Source: Pseudomonadota bacterium
GTDB lineage: Bacteria; Pseudomonadota; Gammaproteobacteria; Burkholderiales; Gallionellaceae
DNA length: 64,000 nt
Reading direction: 5' to 3'
Assembly (NCBI GenBank): GCA_021787435.1
Contig: JAJYLY010000005.1
Span: forward strand, 62,001-126,000
The notes under the pieces are model-generated. The model saw nothing but the letters and a program-made list of their open reading frames with translations. It did not search any database and had not been told where the DNA came from. A program made the translations under genes and the position numbers. Below, in pieces: positions 30,164-39,015 of this stretch (positions are counted from its first letter, which is position 1; each line of letters begins with the position of its first letter).

Positions 30164-30192
30164 ATATTACTATGGCACTTGATTTAAATCAA
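30164..30192 (-). promoter_or_regulatory. sigma-70 promoter overlapped by a perfect FNR-type box
   Basis: On the minus strand -35 TTGATT (30192-30187), 17-base spacer, -10 TAATAT (30169-30164). The -35 is part of the 14-base palindrome TTGATTTAAATCAA (30179-30192), a perfect match to the FNR/Anr consensus TTGAT-N4-ATCAA. Centred near -28 it would be expected to block RNA polymerase, i.e. repression under low oxygen, unless another start is used. Confidence 0.6.
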
Positions 30193-30219
30193 CCATAAAA
30201 ATCCTGACCGATCAAAGTG

Positions 30220-31911
30220 CTAGCTAGCGGGAGGGAACAGACCAAACACGATGCCTATCATCAGAAGGAAAAGAAATATGCCAATCAGCAGCATCTTTCT
30301 GTTGGCCTGTTGCCGCTCGATCGCTGCATTTTTTTCGGTTTCCATTCTCATGCGCTCGGCTCTTTCAGCCTGTGCCTTTGCAACAACGATGGCCTCGTTG
30401 TGGGCTGCGTGTTCGACCCTCTCCTGCTGCAATTTTGCAAGCGCCTCGGCCTCTTCCAGCGCCTCTGCCGACTCCCGGTTAAAGCGCAACAGCCCTCTTT
30501 GCCGCGCGATTTCTTCGAGTTTGCGCTTCTGCTCCATTTTCATTTTGCGTTCAAGCTCGCTGGTTTTTTCCCGGTCCGAGACCAGTCTTGCGAACCGGTT
30601 GACGCGCTCTGCATTTGCATCGGACAACACTCTTGCGTGCTGCAACTGAAGAAGCAATTGCTGCTTTTGCTTTTCCGCCTGTTGTTTTTGGGCTTTTATA
30701 GCCTCGTTTTTTATTTCAGCCAGGCGACTTACCCATAGCGCTCTTTCTTCCCTCTTAAGCCCGAAGTGGTTGCGGACTTCGGTCTCTGTTCTTTCCTCAA
30801 GACCAAGTGTCTCTTGCCTTGCGCGCAGTTCTGCTTCCCATCGTGTCGCCTTTTCCAATGACCTTATGCGCAACCTCGCTTGTTCTGCATATCCCCCATC
30901 CGGAAATTCCGTAAGATAACGCGTGAAATCCATCGGATCGTGGCTATGAGAAATGGTCTGCCATGCCGCAATGTCTTCATCACGCCACACACCGGAAGCA
31001 TTTATCCAGCCCGGCAATTCGAGCGTATCTTCATGGGTATGCATGTCATCGGCTTGACGCATCCTGACTTCAGCACGATTTGATTCCGGCAATGTGCAAG
31101 CAGCGATTTTAAGCGCACCCAGGAATTCATCGGCACTCTGGAAGCGTTCTTCAGCGCGCTTGGCCATTGCCTTTCTGACCACATCATCGAGTTCCTCGCT
31201 AACATTCTGGTTGAGCTCGGAGGGCGTTATGGCCTCACGGTGTATCGCCTGATGCATGATGGAAATCACGCTACCCACGAAGGGGCGCTCCCCTGTCAGC
31301 ACAAGGTACAGGATTACACCGGCTGAATAAAGGTCCGCCCTCAAATCCACACCATGTCCCATGAATTGTTCGGGCGCCATATAGGTTGGTGTACCCAGCA
31401 CCACGCCAACCTGGGTCTGTTCGGCAGCATCTATCTTGGCTATGCCGAAGTCCGCGAGCTTGACCTGCCCATCCTCTGTAAGCATGATGTTGGCCGGTTT
31501 GATATCGCGGTGGACGATGCCATGCGCATGCAGATAATCCAGCGCATCTAGAAGCTGCATCACAATGCGCAGCCCGTCTCTGATGGAGATCAGCCTGCCC
31601 TGATCTAAGTAGTCGGACAGCTCCTTGCCGCGCACCAGCTCCATGACGATATACGCCATCTCATCGTTCTCTTCATACTCGTAGACACCGATGATTTTTG
31701 CGTGAGACAGGCGGCCGGCCGCTCTGGCCTCGCAGCGGAAACGGCTAAAAGTATCGTCCGAGTCATGCGGGTTGACGCTGGCTTTCAGAATCGTCTTGAT
31801 GGCAACCTTGCGCTCGATCAGCGTATCAAACGCCTCGTAAACGACGCCCATCGCACCCCGCCCCAGTTCCCCGATAATTTTATACTTGCCCAGCATGTCT
31901 GGATTGTTCAT
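30220..31911 (-). CDS. Ser/Thr protein kinase, tail-anchored, with long coiled coil
   Basis: 563 residues. Hanks-type kinase domain with glycine loop GELGRGAMGVVYEA (14-27), VAIK with Lys39, catalytic loop HRDIKPANIM with Asp136, DFG (154-156) and a T-rich activation loop ending in APEQ. Residues about 355-535 are a charged coiled coil rich in Lys, Glu, Arg and Gln, and a single membrane helix (MLLIGIFLFLLMIGIVFGLF) lies at the very C-terminus with no periplasmic domain, so the kinase faces the cytoplasm. PASTA or other sensor repeats are absent. ATG at 31911 chosen; a TTG at 31983 would add 24 residues. Divergent from the NarL-type regulator. Confidence 0.88.
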   Translation of the reverse strand: MNNPDMLGKYKIIGELGRGAMGVVYEAFDTLIERKVAIKTILKASVNPHDSDDTFSRFRCEARAAGRLSHAKIIGVYEYEENDEMAYIVMELVRGKELSDYLDQGRLISIRDGLRIVMQLLDALDYLHAHGIVHRDIKPANIMLTEDGQVKLADFGIAKIDAAEQTQVGVVLGTPTYMAPEQFMGHGVDLRADLYSAGVILYLVLTGERPFVGSVISIMHQAIHREAITPSELNQNVSEELDDVVRKAMAKRAEERFQSADEFLGALKIAACTLPESNRAEVRMRQADDMHTHEDTLELPGWINASGVWRDEDIAAWQTISHSHDPMDFTRYLTEFPDGGYAEQARLRIRSLEKATRWEAELRARQETLGLEERTETEVRNHFGLKREERALWVSRLAEIKNEAIKAQKQQAEKQKQQLLLQLQHARVLSDANAERVNRFARLVSDREKTSELERKMKMEQKRKLEEIARQRGLLRFNRESAEALEEAEALAKLQQERVEHAAHNEAIVVAKAQAERAERMRMETEKNAAIERQQANRKMLLIGIFLFLLMIGIVFGLFPPAS

Positions 31912-32065
31912 ATGGGTAATGTATCCGTCAGGGGACAAATCCGCAATTGGCAACGCGGGATTCCCGTTCTGGGGTAAAATCAAAAATCATGTTGCGCCCA
32001 AAACGCATGCTGACATGGGAAGTGCTCGACTATGGCAGGCTGCCGATTAAAAAATTTTGGAAATT

Positions 32066-32707
32066 ATGATCAACATTCTTGTCGTTGACGACCACGCATT
32101 GATCCGCAAAGGGTTGAAACAACTACTCGAGGACAACCCTGATCTCAATATCGCAGGAGAAGCAGCCAGCGGCGGGCAGGCCATTTCGATGTTGCGCGCG
32201 CAGCTTTACGACCTGCTGCTTTTGGACATCAACCTGCCGGACAAGCATGGCATAGAAGTGTTGAAGCAGTTCAAGTCAGAACAACCCGATCTCAAGATCA
32301 TCGTGCTCAGCATGTACCCCGAGGACCACTATGGCGTACGTGCATTGAAGGCAGGCGCGATGGGCTATATCAACAAGCAAAGTGCGGCGGATGTGCTGAT
32401 ACACGCGATCCGCCTTGTCATCAGCGGAAAAAAATACATCAGCGAGACGCTTGCAGAACAGCTCTTGAACAACTTGATCGGCGAATCACAGGAACTCATG
32501 CACCAGTCCCTTTCCAACCGCGAATACCAGACCCTGTGCCTGATGGCTTCGGGGAAATCGTTGAGTGACATCTCGCAGATCATGAGTCTGAGCCCCAAGA
32601 CCGTAAGCGTATATCGAGGACGCATGCTGGCCAAAATGGGCTTTACCAACAATGCAGAGGCGATACACTATGCTATCACCCATCATTTGATCGACACTCA
32701 GGATTGA
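32066..32707 (+). CDS. NarL/FixJ family response regulator
   Basis: 213 residues: receiver with acidic DD (8-9), phospho-acceptor Asp54 (LLLDINLPDKHG), Lys near 104, and a LuxR-type helix-turn-helix (about 145-205) with LSNREYQTLCLMASGKSLSDISQIMSL. Resembles UvrY/GacA-like and NarL regulators. No kinase gene adjoins; the Ser/Thr kinase lies across a divergent gap. ATG at 32066 is preferred to the TTG at 32057 because MINILVVDDH is the family start. Confidence 0.92.
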   Translation: MINILVVDDHALIRKGLKQLLEDNPDLNIAGEAASGGQAISMLRAQLYDLLLLDINLPDKHGIEVLKQFKSEQPDLKIIVLSMYPEDHYGVRALKAGAMGYINKQSAADVLIHAIRLVISGKKYISETLAEQLLNNLIGESQELMHQSLSNREYQTLCLMASGKSLSDISQIMSLSPKTVSVYRGRMLAKMGFTNNAEAIHYAITHHLIDTQD

Positions 32708-32762
32708 AGCAGATAAGTCCTTTTGATGAAGACGCACGGAACAAACATGCACAAAACTGAAT

Positions 32763-34532
32763 ATGAAAAATCCATCAGAAATCGCCCGTGAAACCTTGAA
32801 ACTTTTGGCGCAACGCAAGTTGGCGCCCACCCCAGACCAGTACGCGAAAATTTTCGCCGAGATCAGTGGCGAAGCTGCGCCTGACAGCAATGGTGCCGAA
32901 CAGATACTGCGCAAGCTGGTTGAACATCTGCTCGCTTCGGATCAGTCTGCTGCCACGGGTCTTGCGCTCAAGAAAACATTGGCAGATGAAAACTGGGATC
33001 AGTGTTTAAAGGAAATCGAGAAGATATTACCCAAGGGCTCGGACGCACAAGCCTGGCCCGGCCTGATCAAAAACCTACTACGCCAGATCGACCTGCCTCA
33101 CAAGGGATTGACCGTCACGCGCAAAAAGGAAGGTGTGGACACTGTGCTTGCGCGCTTCTCGTCCAAACCGGAAGTGTTGTTTGAAAAGCTGCACAATCTG
33201 ATCCGTTCCTGGTCGGCATCGCCCATGGCCGAAACTTTGGTCGATGCTATCCCAACCGTGGCAGAAGCGCCAACAGCTCAGTCTGCCGCACTTGCTTCAT
33301 CGGCCTCACCCGCCGTGCCTGCAACAGCGGACAAAGGCAGCGAATTAATCTTCAAGCTTGCCGAGTTGCTTGCAAAAACGCTGGAGAGCACGATCAGCGC
33401 ACAGCCCGAGCTTGCAGACGAGGTGCGCCAACTCAGCGCACAAGTACGGAAAATCAGAACGACCGAACAGGTCAGCGATTTGAGCCAGAAACTACGCCAC
33501 TTATGGCTCAAGGTCGAACTGCGCGGCACCGACAAAACCAAGATACAGGAAGGGCTGGTGCGCCTTCTGCGGCTGCTCGTGGAAAACGTCGGCGAAATGG
33601 TCGAGGACGAGGATTGGCTGCACGGACAGATCAACGCCCTGAACGAGATCATCAGCAAACCGCTGGACAAACACGTGATCGCCGATGCCGAACGCAGCCT
33701 GCGCGAGGCGATCATCAAGCAGAGCCTGCTCAAGAAGAGCCTGACGGATGCCAAGTCCACACTAAAAAACCTAATGACGACCTTCATCGACCGCCTGAGC
33801 GTGATCACCACCAGCACCGGCGATTATCACCAAAAAATCGAAAGCTACAGCCAGAAAATCGCCAAGACCAACAACCTCAACGAGCTTGGCAATATGCTAG
33901 AAGACATCATGCAGGACACGCGCATCATACAGGCAAGCGCACTACGCTCCCACGAAGAGCTTCTCGATACGCGCCGACAGGTTGAGGAGGCAGAAGCGAA
34001 GATCGCAAAACTGGAACAGGAACTCTCCGAGATCAGCGAACTCGTGCATCAGGACCAGTTGACAGGCGCACTCAACCGACGCGGCCTGGACGACGCATTC
34101 GAGCGCGAATCCACGCGCGTCGATCGCAGCCACGCGCCGCTTTGCGTGGCACTGCTGGATATAGACGATTTCAAACGGCTGAACGACAACATGGGGCATC
34201 AGGTGGGAGACAAGGCACTGGTCCATCTTTACAAAGTGATCAAGGAAATGCTGCGCCCATCTGATGCAGTCGCAAGATACGGCGGCGAGGAATTCGTGAT
34301 CGTGCTGCCGGATATCGCGGCAGAGGAAGCTTCCGGCATCGTAGAAAGACTGCAACGCGAACTCACCAGACAATTCTTCATGCATGAAAACGAGCGCATG
34401 CTGGTGACTTTCAGCGCGGGTGTAGCACAGCGCGAAGAGGCGGAGCCTCAGGAGGAAGTCATCGCGCGCGCAGACAAGGCGATGTATCAAGCCAAGCGCA
34501 CCGGCAAGAACCGCGTGGTGGTCGCGGAATAA
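32763..34532 (+). CDS. GGDEF-domain diguanylate cyclase
   Basis: 589 residues. A long, largely helical N-terminal region of about 420 residues with coiled coil (SQVQ.../RRQVEEAEAKIAKLEQEL) and no membrane helix, then a GGDEF domain with active-site GGEEF (507-511) and the product-inhibition site RPSD (498-501) exactly five residues ahead. So it should make c-di-GMP with feedback inhibition. The similarly organised family 'GGDEF with N-terminal DUF' occurs near flagellar genes, and the PilZ protein at 41329 is a plausible local receptor. Confidence 0.92.
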   Translation: MKNPSEIARETLKLLAQRKLAPTPDQYAKIFAEISGEAAPDSNGAEQILRKLVEHLLASDQSAATGLALKKTLADENWDQCLKEIEKILPKGSDAQAWPGLIKNLLRQIDLPHKGLTVTRKKEGVDTVLARFSSKPEVLFEKLHNLIRSWSASPMAETLVDAIPTVAEAPTAQSAALASSASPAVPATADKGSELIFKLAELLAKTLESTISAQPELADEVRQLSAQVRKIRTTEQVSDLSQKLRHLWLKVELRGTDKTKIQEGLVRLLRLLVENVGEMVEDEDWLHGQINALNEIISKPLDKHVIADAERSLREAIIKQSLLKKSLTDAKSTLKNLMTTFIDRLSVITTSTGDYHQKIESYSQKIAKTNNLNELGNMLEDIMQDTRIIQASALRSHEELLDTRRQVEEAEAKIAKLEQELSEISELVHQDQLTGALNRRGLDDAFERESTRVDRSHAPLCVALLDIDDFKRLNDNMGHQVGDKALVHLYKVIKEMLRPSDAVARYGGEEFVIVLPDIAAEEASGIVERLQRELTRQFFMHENERMLVTFSAGVAQREEAEPQEEVIARADKAMYQAKRTGKNRVVVAE

Positions 34533-34609
34533 ACCCGGTTAGAATCCCTGAAACGAAGTAGGATAAATATAAAAAGATATCTCTTTTTCTCCAAAATTTT
34601 CAACCCCGC

Positions 34610-34646
34610 TCGTCCTGACGTAGCGACGGGATGTATAGAAGGACGA
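34610..34646. repeat. hairpin repeat, copy 1 (GATGTATAGA family)
   Basis: Stem TCGTCCT/AGGACGA around a 23-base loop that ends in GATGTATAGA. Stem sequence differs from the other copies but the loop decamer is identical. Confidence 0.55.
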
Positions 34647-34668
34647 ATGGGTAGGATGCAAGCTGGGC

Positions 34669-34700
34669 CCGTTCGTGCTGATGTATAGAAGCATGAACGG
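34669..34700. repeat. hairpin repeat, copy 2 (GATGTATAGA family)
   Basis: Stem CCGTTCGTGCT/AGCATGAACGG, 11 base pairs with one G:U pair, loop GATGTATAGA (34680-34689). Nearly the same hairpin lies upstream of fliD. Confidence 0.75.
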
Positions 34701-34766
34701 AGGATGTATAGTAGCAAGAGCAATGACACAATCCGCGTTGATCCGATACAAATTTTAAAAAAATCC

Positions 34767-34793
34767 TAAAGTTTTTTTTGTCCGCACCGATAA
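34767..34793 (+). promoter_or_regulatory. sigma-28 (FliA) promoter of fliC
   Basis: TAAAGTTT (34767-34774), 11-base spacer, ACCGATAA (34786-34793): one mismatch from the FliA consensus TAAAGTTT-N11-GCCGATAA. It lies about 95 bases upstream of fliC, in the correct orientation. Confidence 0.9.
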
Positions 34794-34888
34794 CTGGAAT
34801 AACCGCGGTTGATATGCCTCAACAATGAAGGCAAACCAAAGTAAACGGCAGTCAGACTCAAACCGGACATCAATACAAGGAGAAAAAA

Positions 34889-36346
34889 ATGCCTTCATAT
34901 ATCAATACCAACATCAACTCGCTGAACGTGCAGATGGCGTTGAACGCCTCTCAATCACAGCAATCCACCGCAATGCAACGCTTGGCCACCGGCTTGCGCA
35001 TCAACAGCGCTGCGGACGATGCGGCGGGTTTTGCGATTTCAACAAGAATGACCTCGCAGATCGGCGGCGACACACAGGCCGCACGCAACGCCAATGACGG
35101 CATTTCCCTGGCACAGACAGCAGGCGGCGATCTGACACAGATCACCAACAACCTGCAGACCATGCGCGACCTGGCCGTGCAATCCGCCAACGCCACCAAC
35201 AGCGCATCTGACCGCGCAGCACTTAACAACCAGCTGCAGGCGCTGTCTGCCGAAATCCAGCGCGTCTCGCAGACTTCCTCGTTCAACGGCGTGAAACTGC
35301 TGGACGGCACCTTCGCATCGCAGGTATTCCAGGTCGGCGCAAATGCAGGCGCCAACAACCAGATCCAGATCTCGTCGATCGCCAGCGCGAGCACTTCCGC
35401 ACTGGGTAGCGCGGGCCTAACCACATCAGCTACTGTAACGGGACTCTCGACTTCTGCTGCACTCAATGCCGGTGATCTGACCCTGAACGGTATTCAGGTC
35501 GGCGCATCAACTGCCGGTGCAGCACCAGGCCAAACCGCTGACAGCGCATACTCCATCGCAACTGCTATCAACAACGTCTCCACAGCATCAGGTGTCACCG
35601 CAACAGCCAATGCAACAAGCGTCACTGGTGCTGTAGCAACAACTGCATTAACTAGTGGTGTTCCTGCTGGATCATTCACGATTAACGGCGTTGCAGTTGG
35701 TGCCATCGCCGCCGGCGGCACTGCACCGGGTCAGGGTGCAAACGTCGCAGCCGCAATCAACTTAGTCTCCGCTCAAACGGGTGTAACTGCAACTGCGGAC
35801 AATACAGGCAAAGTAACGCTTACTGCAACAGACGGTCGCGATATCACGGTTGCACCAATCGGTACTACTTATACCACACTTGCCACCGATACCGGCCTTG
35901 CAGCGACTACGACTCACGGCACGGTAACGCTTAACAGCAACAACGCAACAGGCATCGTGTTGAGTGGTGGCCTTCCTGGTTCTGCCGGATTTACTGCAGG
36001 TACCACTGCTGTTAGCACCGTATCCAACGTCAACACCGTCGCGAACATCAACATCTCGACAGCTGCGGGTGCGACTGCTGCGCTGTCCGTGATCGACGGC
36101 GCACTGGCCCAAGTGGCCACTTCGCAGGCGGCTCTGGGTGCGATACAAAACCGCTTCGCCTCGGTTGTGACCAGTCTGCAGACGACATCGACCAACCTGA
36201 CCGCAGCACAGAGCCGGATTCAGGACACCGATTACGCTGCAACCACGGCACAGCTTTCCCGCACGCAGATCCTGCAACAGGCAGGCAATGCGATGCTCGC
36301 ACAGGCCAACCAGTTGCCCAACCAGGTAATGACTCTGCTGCGATAA
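34889..36346 (+). CDS. fliC: flagellin FliC
   Basis: 485 residues, the filament subunit. The conserved D0/D1 N-terminus (MPSYINTNINSLNVQMALN, LATGLRINSAADDAAGFAIS) and C-terminal D1/D0 (AAQSRIQDTDYAATTAQLSR, ending in VMTLLR) flank a variable central region (about 175-395) that is very rich in Thr, Ala, Gly and Val. The C-terminal helix is exported unfolded with FliS as chaperone. AAGGAG before ATG. The sigma-28 promoter makes it a late flagellar gene; flaG, fliD, fliS follow. Confidence 0.97.
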   Translation: MPSYINTNINSLNVQMALNASQSQQSTAMQRLATGLRINSAADDAAGFAISTRMTSQIGGDTQAARNANDGISLAQTAGGDLTQITNNLQTMRDLAVQSANATNSASDRAALNNQLQALSAEIQRVSQTSSFNGVKLLDGTFASQVFQVGANAGANNQIQISSIASASTSALGSAGLTTSATVTGLSTSAALNAGDLTLNGIQVGASTAGAAPGQTADSAYSIATAINNVSTASGVTATANATSVTGAVATTALTSGVPAGSFTINGVAVGAIAAGGTAPGQGANVAAAINLVSAQTGVTATADNTGKVTLTATDGRDITVAPIGTTYTTLATDTGLAATTTHGTVTLNSNNATGIVLSGGLPGSAGFTAGTTAVSTVSNVNTVANINISTAAGATAALSVIDGALAQVATSQAALGAIQNRFASVVTSLQTTSTNLTAAQSRIQDTDYAATTAQLSRTQILQQAGNAMLAQANQLPNQVMTLLR

Positions 36347-36428
36347 TTTTCAAAATGCAACTGTCCCGGCTGGAATTCAATTTATATAGAATACCGGCTG
36401 GGATTTTTCAATTGAAAGGAGAGGCAAA

Positions 36429-36836
36429 ATGCTTATCCAGAATACCGGCAGCGCAATAACCCAATCCGCCGTACCGAATAACGCGCCTGCCATACAGACG
36501 GTGCCTGCCATACAGACGGTGCCTGCCATACAGACGGTGCCTGTCACACAGACCGCACCTACGACAGCTCAGCTGCAGCGTGCAATACAGAACACCAATC
36601 AGGCGATGCAGGACTCGGGCAAGAGTCTCACGTTCAGCGTGGATGAAGCAACCAAGGAAACCGTGGTCAAACTGACGGACACGCAGACCAACCAGGTGAT
36701 AGGCCAGTTTCCCTCAAAGCAGATGCTGGCAATTGCACAGGCTATCGGGTTGATGCAGGAACAGTTGCAACAGGCTTCAATTTCCAAGACGCCGGTACTG
36801 TCCGTACCCGGCCTGCTGATCAAGCAGAAGGCATGA
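36429..36836 (+). CDS. flaG: FlaG family protein
   Basis: 135 residues with the FlaG domain from about residue 45 (GKSLTFSVDEATKETVVKL...NQVIGQFPSKQML). FlaG proteins influence filament length and adherence by an unclear mechanism. The N-terminus contains three exact copies of the hexapeptide PAIQTV (and a degenerate fourth, PVTQTA), encoded by an 18-base tandem repeat at 36487-36556. GGAGAGG lies before the ATG. Confidence 0.88.
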   Translation: MLIQNTGSAITQSAVPNNAPAIQTVPAIQTVPAIQTVPVTQTAPTTAQLQRAIQNTNQAMQDSGKSLTFSVDEATKETVVKLTDTQTNQVIGQFPSKQMLAIAQAIGLMQEQLQQASISKTPVLSVPGLLIKQKA

Positions 36837-36945
36837 CGCCCTCTCCCCTTCTCCTCTCCCACAAGCGGGCGTAGGAGGAAAACAAGGGCAGCAATCAAAC
36901 TATCCGCTTGCTCTTACATCAGGGCGAACGGTTGAGGTAATATCC

Positions 36946-36973
36946 GTTCATGCTGATGTATAGAAGCATGAAC
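36946..36973. repeat. hairpin repeat, copy 3, upstream of fliD
   Basis: Perfect 9-base-pair stem GTTCATGCT/AGCATGAAC around the loop GATGTATAGA (36955-36964), identical to the loop of the copy upstream of fliC. It ends about 10 bases before the ribosome site of fliD, so it would be in the 5' untranslated region. Confidence 0.75.
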
Positions 36974-36993
36974 CAAAATAAAAAGGAAACATC

Positions 36994-39006
36994 ATGTCAT
37001 CCTCGTCCAGCGTCAGCACAGCACCCACGATAGGCGCCAGCGCGCTCAACGTGCCTATGCTCGTCAGCCAATTGATGGCAACGGAACAGTATCCGATCAC
37101 ATCACTGCAGAATGTCACCTCCAGCTACCAAGCAAAGCTGACCGCATTCGGCCAGGTGCAAAGCGCTGTGTCCCTCTTTCAGAGCGCGCTGCAATCGTTG
37201 ACCAGCGCCAGCAGTTTTCAGGCAAACACCACCACCGCATCCGATCCCACCGTTCTGTCTGCCACCGCGCTGACTAGCGCCGCGCCGGGCAGCTATTCGT
37301 TGACGGTCGGCAATCTCGCGCAATCGCAATCCTTGGTCGCGACAGGCCAGACCAGCTTGACCACCGCGATCGGCACAGGGGCTACCACTACCCTGTCTTT
37401 CGATTTCGGCACGATCACCGGCACCCCAACGGGAGGCATATATGGAACAGGAACCACCTTCGTCTCCGCAGGCGGTGGCATCAAGACTGTCACGATCAAC
37501 AGCTCCAACAATTCGCTGCAGGGCATACGCGATGCGATCAATGCGGCCAACATAGGCGTTAACGCCAGCATCATCAACGACGGCAGCGGCACGCCTTACC
37601 GCCTAGTGCTGACATCAAGCAACACGGGTGCTGCGAACAGCATGAAAATATCGGTTTCGGGAGATGCAACGGTCAGCTCCCTGCTCTCCTATGACCCGAC
37701 TTCGACCACGGGACAAAATCTGAACCAGACTCTCGCAGCGCTCAATGCAAACTTGGCCGTCAACGGCCTCGCGGTAAGCAAGGCGTCCAATACGATATCG
37801 GACATCATACCCGGCGTGACGGTCAATTTAAGCAAACCGAGCACAACACCCGTCACGCTGACTGTTGCACCGGATACAGCCACCGTCACCAAGAACGTGA
37901 ACAGTTTCGTGACAGCCTACAACGCGCTGTCAACCACACTGGCGAAGATGACGGCCTATAATCCCTCCACGCAGACCGCCGCGATCCTGCAGGGAAATCT
38001 TGCGATACTCAACATCAAGTCCGACCTGAATCGCCTGCTGAACACGCAGGCCCAAGGCGCAGGATCGCTCAACAGTCTGGCGCAGATCGGCATCAATTCC
38101 CAGCCGGACGGCACGCTGGCCGTAAACAGCGGCCTGCTTGCCACGGCGCTGCAGAGCAATTTCAAGGATGTCGCCGGCCTGTTTGCCGCAACCGGCAGCG
38201 CATCCGACAGCCTGGTGACCTACAACACCTACACCAGCAGCACGCAGCCCGGCACCTATCCTGTGAACATCACGCAGCTTGCCACACAGGGCAGTCTGTC
38301 AGGCTCAACAGCACCGGGTTTGACCATCACCGCAGGCGTAAACGACACGATCAACATGGCCGTGAACGGCATCAGCGCCACGCTCACGATACCGCCTGCG
38401 ACCTACAGCAGTGCACAGGCGCTGGCCAGCGAAATTCAATCGCTGCTCAACGGGTCCAGCGCGATTTCTGCTGCGGGCATCAGCGTCTCGGCCGGCATCA
38501 ACGCTTCGGGAAACCTGTCGATCTCTACCAATAATTACGGCAGCGCCTACAGCGTTGGGCTCAACGGTGGAAACGGCGCAAGCGGCCTGTTTGGCAGTGC
38601 GCCTGTTGCCGCAACCGGAACCGACGTGCAGGGCACTATCAACGGGACAAATGCTACCGGTGTCGGGCAGATGCTCACCTCATCCAGCGGCAACTCGCTG
38701 GGCCTGTCTATACTGGTGTCTGGCGGCACAACAGGCGCCCGCGGCACGGTCAGCTATTCAAACGGCTACGCCTATACGATGAACAATTACCTGACTTCGC
38801 TGTTGTCCAGCAGCGGTGCGCTGACTTCAAGTACCAATGAGCTCAACACGAATATCAGCGATGTCGCAAAACAGATATCCGCGCTTCAGCAGGGGCTGAT
38901 TGCCAAGCAGGCGATGTACACGGCCCAATATACCGCGCTGAACAACATGATGACCACCATGACCAGCACCAGCGCCTTCTTAACGCAGCAACTCTCCAAG
39001 CTATAG
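36994..39006 (+). CDS. fliD: flagellar hook-associated protein 2 (filament cap) FliD
   Basis: 670 residues, longer than E. coli FliD (468), with Ala/Ser/Thr-rich insertions. N-terminal FliD domain (PMLVSQLMATEQYPITSL), FlgH-like and FliD_C blocks (NTQAQGAGSLNSLAQIGIN), and a C-terminal coiled coil (SDVAKQISALQQGLIAKQAMYTAQ). Caps the filament so flagellin can polymerise. AGGAAA before the ATG; a conserved hairpin upstream. Followed by fliS after 9 bases. Confidence 0.95.
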   Translation: MSSSSSVSTAPTIGASALNVPMLVSQLMATEQYPITSLQNVTSSYQAKLTAFGQVQSAVSLFQSALQSLTSASSFQANTTTASDPTVLSATALTSAAPGSYSLTVGNLAQSQSLVATGQTSLTTAIGTGATTTLSFDFGTITGTPTGGIYGTGTTFVSAGGGIKTVTINSSNNSLQGIRDAINAANIGVNASIINDGSGTPYRLVLTSSNTGAANSMKISVSGDATVSSLLSYDPTSTTGQNLNQTLAALNANLAVNGLAVSKASNTISDIIPGVTVNLSKPSTTPVTLTVAPDTATVTKNVNSFVTAYNALSTTLAKMTAYNPSTQTAAILQGNLAILNIKSDLNRLLNTQAQGAGSLNSLAQIGINSQPDGTLAVNSGLLATALQSNFKDVAGLFAATGSASDSLVTYNTYTSSTQPGTYPVNITQLATQGSLSGSTAPGLTITAGVNDTINMAVNGISATLTIPPATYSSAQALASEIQSLLNGSSAISAAGISVSAGINASGNLSISTNNYGSAYSVGLNGGNGASGLFGSAPVAATGTDVQGTINGTNATGVGQMLTSSSGNSLGLSILVSGGTTGARGTVSYSNGYAYTMNNYLTSLLSSSGALTSSTNELNTNISDVAKQISALQQGLIAKQAMYTAQYTALNNMMTTMTSTSAFLTQQLSKL

Positions 39007-39015
39007 GACATCATC

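Larger units (their letters stand above)
34533..34888. other. flagellin upstream region, 356 bases without a gene
   Basis: AT-rich. It contains the hairpin copies at 34610-34646 and 34669-34700, a third GATGTATAG at 34703-34711, an A:T hairpin with T-run (AAAAAGA/TCTTTTT, 34571-34588) that may end the GGDEF transcript, the sigma-28 promoter at 34767-34793, and a 10-base palindrome AACCGCGGTT at 34801-34810 just downstream of the expected start point. A ribosome site AAGGAG lies 8 bases before fliC. Confidence 0.75.

Noticed and set aside
30139..30188. A plus-strand mini-frame starting after AGGGGGATT with 15 codons (MFRAACPSIL...)
   Set aside because: It has a ribosome-like site but runs against the promoter and terminator unit on the minus strand, is short, and has no support in composition. 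I treat it as chance.
36347..36410. Terminator between fliC and flaG
   Set aside because: CCGGCTGG is repeated directly rather than inverted, so no hairpin forms; read-through into flaG is more likely.
36487..36556. Tandem repeats considered as CRISPR
   Set aside because: No spacers between units, unit is 18 bases, in frame and encoding part of FlaG.
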